From the NCBI GenBank assembly GCA_963696105.1, contig CAVOIP010000005.1, forward strand, positions 1,612,001-1,676,000: DNA of 64,000 nucleotides. Direction: 5' to 3'. The notes under the pieces were generated by a model, which worked only from the letters and a program-made list of their open reading frames with translations, made no database searches and was not told the origin of the DNA. Below are positions 61,237 through 64,000 of this stretch, in pieces. The position numbers were made by a program, and so were the translations under genes. Within the stretch, counting starts at the first letter, position 1. Every line of letters starts with the position of its first letter. The stretch is from CAVRTM01 sp963696105. Lineage in GTDB: Bacteria > Actinomycetota > Actinomycetes > Actinomycetales > Dermatophilaceae.

Positions 61237-63298
61237 TCAGGCGGCGAGCTGCTCCGGGAGGTCCCGCGCATGCAGGACTGTGAGCTCGGAGACCGCGCGG
61301 GTCAGGATGACGTAGAGCCGGCGCAGGCCGGTGCGCTCGTCCGGCTCGGCCGCGGCGATCGCGGAGGGCTCGATGACGACGACCCGGTCGAACTCCAGGC
61401 CCTTGGCGACGCTCGCGGGCACGACATCGACCTGGTGCTGCACGTCGCCGTGGTCGGCGCCGAGCAGGCCGTGCTCGAATCCCCTTGCCTGAGAGCGCCT
61501 TCGCCACGTCGGGCACCTGTGCATCGGCCACGATCACGCCGATGGAGCCCGGGCGCAGCGCACTGTCGTGCACGACGGACACCAGCCGGTCGAGCAGGTC
61601 GTCGGGCGCGACGCGCTCGATGTCCAGCCGCCCCGGGTTCTCGCGGACGGAGACCGGGGCGCCGAGGCCGGGAGCCATGGCAGGCAGCAGCTGCGCGGCG
61701 TACTCGATCACCGTGGCAGGCACCCGGAAGCCGCGGTCGAGGACCTCGATGTGTCCGTCGGCCTTGCCCAGGTGGTGCAGCGACGACGCCCACGAGTCGG
61801 TCGCCCACGGCGTCGTGCCCTGGGCGATGTCGCCGAGCACCGTCGCCGAGCCGGTGGAGCAGCGCCGGCCGACCGCCCGCAGCTGCATCGGCGAGAGGTC
61901 CTGCGCCTCGTCGAGCACCACGTGCCCGAGGCTGGGCGTGCGCTGCAGGTGGTCGCGGACCTCGTCCAGCAGCACCGTGTCGGCGGCCGACCACCGTGCG
62001 CTGCCGCGGCTCCCGGGCGCCGATGACCAGCGCAGGAGCCGCTGCTCGGCGTCGTCGAGCAGCCCGTCCGCGGCGCGGGCGAGGGCGTCGGGGTCGCCGA
62101 GGAGCTGGAAGAGCACCGTGCGCGGGTCGAGCGCCGGCCACACCGTCGCGCAGTAGCGGCGGACCACGGCCGAGCGCGCCACGGCGTCCTGCACCCGGTC
62201 GTCGGGGGAGTCGCCGGCCCGCTCCATCCGCAGGAGGACGGCGTGGGCGAGCCGGTGTGCCAGCATCTGGCGCGCGGCCTCGTAGCGGACGCCACGGGTG
62301 CGCAGCTCCTCGACGATGTCGGCCACCTCGTGGGCGGGGACCCGCCACTTGTGCGCGCCGCGCGGCAGCACGAGAGGCTCGGTGGGGACGCTGACGTGGG
62401 ACCACACGGCGCGGTGCAGCACTTCGGCCAGGCGCGAGTCCCCCTTGAGCACAGCGGTTTCCACGCTGTCGACGCCGCGGACCGGCACGCTGGCCAGCAG
62501 CTCCTCGATGGTCGCGTGGCTGACCTCGACCTCGCCGAGGGCCGGGAGCACGGCGCCGATGTGGTCCAGGAACGCCCGGTTCGGGCCGATCACCAGGACG
62601 CCGGCGCGGGCCAGCCGCTCCCGGAACGCGTAGAGCAGCCACGCCGCGCGGTGCAGCCCCACCGCGGTCTTGCCGGTGCCCGGCGCACCCTGCACGCAGA
62701 TCGTCGTGGCCACGTCGGACCGGACGATGACGTCCTGTTCGGGCTGGATGGTCGCGACGATGTCGCGCATGGGGCCCTCGCGCGGGCGCTCGATCTCGCT
62801 GGCGAGGATGTCGCTCGCCCCGGTCGCTTCGCCGGGGTCGGTCAGGTGCTCGTCCTCGTACGCCGTGAGCGTGCCCCGGTCGATGCCGAACCGGCGGCGC
62901 AGCCGGACGTCCATCGGCGTGGTGCGCGAGGCGCGGTAGAAAGCAGTGGACACCTCGGCCCGCCAGTCGATGACCACCGGGTCGCCGGCGGCGTCGGCCA
63001 CGTGGCGTCGTCCGATGTACCAGCGCTCGGTGGCACCGACTGGTGCCGTGGCGGGGTCGGCGCCCCGGGGGACCCCTGCGTCGGCGCCACGGTCGATGCG
63101 GCCGAAGAAGAGCGTCGAGCTGGGGTCGTCCACCAGGGACTGAGCCCGCCGGTGGAGCGTGGCGGCGAGGAACTCGCTGGACACCCGGTCGCCGCCGTGC
63201 GCCTCGAGGGAGAGCGTCTGCTCGCGCATGCGGGCCAGCTCGGCCCGCGCCCGGGCGAGGTGCTCGCGCTCGCGCTGGAGCTCAGGAGCAACCGGCAT
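61237..63298 (-). pseudogene. helD: HelD/UvrD-like superfamily 1 helicase, one frameshift
   Basis: About 686 residues of a HelD-type helicase, an RNA-polymerase-recycling factor. Walker A is CVQGAPGTGKTAVGLHRAAWLLY; VLDEAQDLSPMQLRAVGRR is Walker B. The N-terminal coiled coil RAELARMREQT, and the DWRAEVSTAFYRAS and YDEDEHLTD-like YEDEHLTDPGEATGAS segments, are typical. The frame breaks near 61489, where one extra base follows VAKALS, and resumes as ARGFEHGLLGADHGDVQHQ through SVAKGLEFDRVVVIEP and YVILTRAVSELTVLH. All helicase motifs survive across the break, so a sequencing error is plausible. Confidence 0.85.
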
Positions 63299-63377
63299 GA
63301 CGACAACGGCCTTCCGCGGGCAGGTGCAGGGGGTGAGCCGTGCAGCCTAGCCGGGGAAGGCCGTGGCCGGTAGCAAC

Positions 63378-63413
63378 AGGCGGTGGGGCGCTCCCGCAGG
63401 AGCGCTCACGCCT
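63378..63413 (-). terminator. hairpin downstream of htrA-type gene
   Basis: CAGGCG and CGCCTG enclose a second stem GCGCTCC-CGCA-GGAGCGC. It lies 35 bp beyond the protease stop codon. Confidence 0.6.
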
Positions 63414-63447
63414 GTCGCTGTGCCGCTCCGGGCTCCAGCCGGCGTGG

Positions 63448-64000
63448 TTACTGGTTGGAGCTGGGCTTGCTGGCCAGGGTGACCTGGACGTCCTTGCGCT
63501 GACCGTCGCGCACGATGGTGAGCTTGGCCGTGTCGCCGACGCCCCGCTCGCGCACCTGGGCCACGAGCGACAGTCCGCTGTCGACCGGCTCGCCGTCGAC
63601 CGCGATGATCGCATCGCCCCGCTGCAGGCCCGCCTTGGCCGCCGGGGTTCCGCCGACGACGGCGGTGACGGAGGCGGCCGCGCGCGCGGCAGAGCCGTCC
63701 TTGACGCTGTCGTCCTGGGTGCTCACCCCGAGGTAGGCGTGCTCCGCCTTGCCGTGGGCGACCAGCTGGTCGGCGATGGATGTCACCTCGTTGACCGGGA
63801 TCGCGAAGCCGATGCCGATGTTGCCGCTCTGACCGCCGGTGTCGGAGGAGCCGACCGAGGCGATCGAGGAGTTGATGCCCACCAGCTGGCCGCTGGCGTT
63901 GACCAGGGCGCCACCGCTGTTGCCGGGGTTGATGGCCGCACTCGTCTGGATCGCGTTGGTCACGACGGGCTCGCCCTGCTGCTGGTTCTGCCCGAACGGG
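63448..64000 (-). CDS. HtrA/DegP-type serine protease with PDZ domain (3' part)
   Basis: The gene runs off the right edge; 183 codons are visible. They contain the catalytic serine region TSAAINPGNSGGALVNASGQLVGIN, the IGFAIPVNEV strand and a PDZ domain (about the last 100 residues: AYLGVSTQDD, AVVGGTPAAKAGLQRGDAIIAVDGEPV, TIVRDGQRKDVQVTL). A Gln-rich loop (FGQNQQQGEP) precedes the serine. Actinobacterial HtrA proteins are usually membrane-anchored and extracytoplasmic; that part is outside the window. Confidence 0.93.
   Translation of the reverse strand, partial: PFGQNQQQGEPVVTNAIQTSAAINPGNSGGALVNASGQLVGINSSIASVGSSDTGGQSGNIGIGFAIPVNEVTSIADQLVAHGKAEHAYLGVSTQDDSVKDGSAARAAASVTAVVGGTPAAKAGLQRGDAIIAVDGEPVDSGLSLVAQVRERGVGDTAKLTIVRDGQRKDVQVTLASKPSSNQ

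Overview
The window is very GC-rich, densely packed, and reads as chromosomal DNA of a Gram-positive actinobacterium. The evidence is CarD, SenX3/RegX3, a mycothiol-dependent formaldehyde dehydrogenase, DUF4032 and DUF3263 proteins, a WXG100 protein, an Rpf-type resuscitation factor behind a ydaO-type leader, and groEL under CIRCE control without groES. The carD-ispD-ispF-cysS-rlmB order followed by a sugar ABC cassette suggests Micrococcales, perhaps Intrasporangiaceae/Dermatophilaceae (Janibacter, Phycicoccus or Terrabacter-like); that placement is inference.

Layout. 0-5 kb: the end of gpmA, a divergent marR/membrane-protein pair, phoU divergent from senX3-regX3 around a PHO box, and a lipoprotein. 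5.7-14.6 kb: carD-ispD-ispF (MEP isoprenoid steps), a Lon-N protein, mscR with a metallo-beta-lactamase partner, cysS, rlmB, a small membrane protein and a DUF4032 protein. 14.8-25.5 kb: alpha-glucan and trehalose block, with an MsiK-like ATPase divergent from malE-malF-malG-GH13-lacI, then otsA-otsB on the other strand. 25.5-31.4 kb: CBS protein, membrane Ser/Thr kinase, ThrE exporter, c-di-AMP leader plus rpf, tRNA-Thr, SnoaL-like protein. 31.4-36.3 kb: a HicB-like/MEDS/HATPase fusion, a PAS-PAS-ANTAR protein and a large secreted DNRLRE protein. 36.3-42.1 kb: an rraA remnant, an XRE-cupin regulator divergent from agmatinase, a LigD-type polymerase, a MobA-like transferase and a secreted sedolisin. 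42.1-51.3 kb: SDR and acyl-CoA dehydrogenase with a divergent TetR, SGNH hydrolase, ung, a PLP decarboxylase, DUF3263, HAD, groEL and WXG100. 51.4-60.5 kb: DUF4031-NUDIX and a complete form II (AYRGAGR) CO-dehydrogenase-like cluster, coxD-E-F then coxS-L-M-G. 60.5-64 kb: an HD-domain protein, a HelD-like helicase and the 3' end of an HtrA protease.

Regulation is unusually readable: a MarR operator, a three-unit PHO box, two mirror-image MalR-like operators, a TetR operator over a -10, two CIRCE elements and a c-di-AMP riboswitch. Many genes have a TANNNT hexamer 6-7 nt before the start codon, the hallmark of leaderless transcripts; I used this to choose several starts.

Five genes (otsA, otsB, rraA, coxE, helD) carry six single-base frameshifts inside otherwise well-conserved reading frames. 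Either the assembly has indel errors or these are recent pseudogenes; the sequence alone cannot decide. No phage, IS element or CRISPR array is visible.
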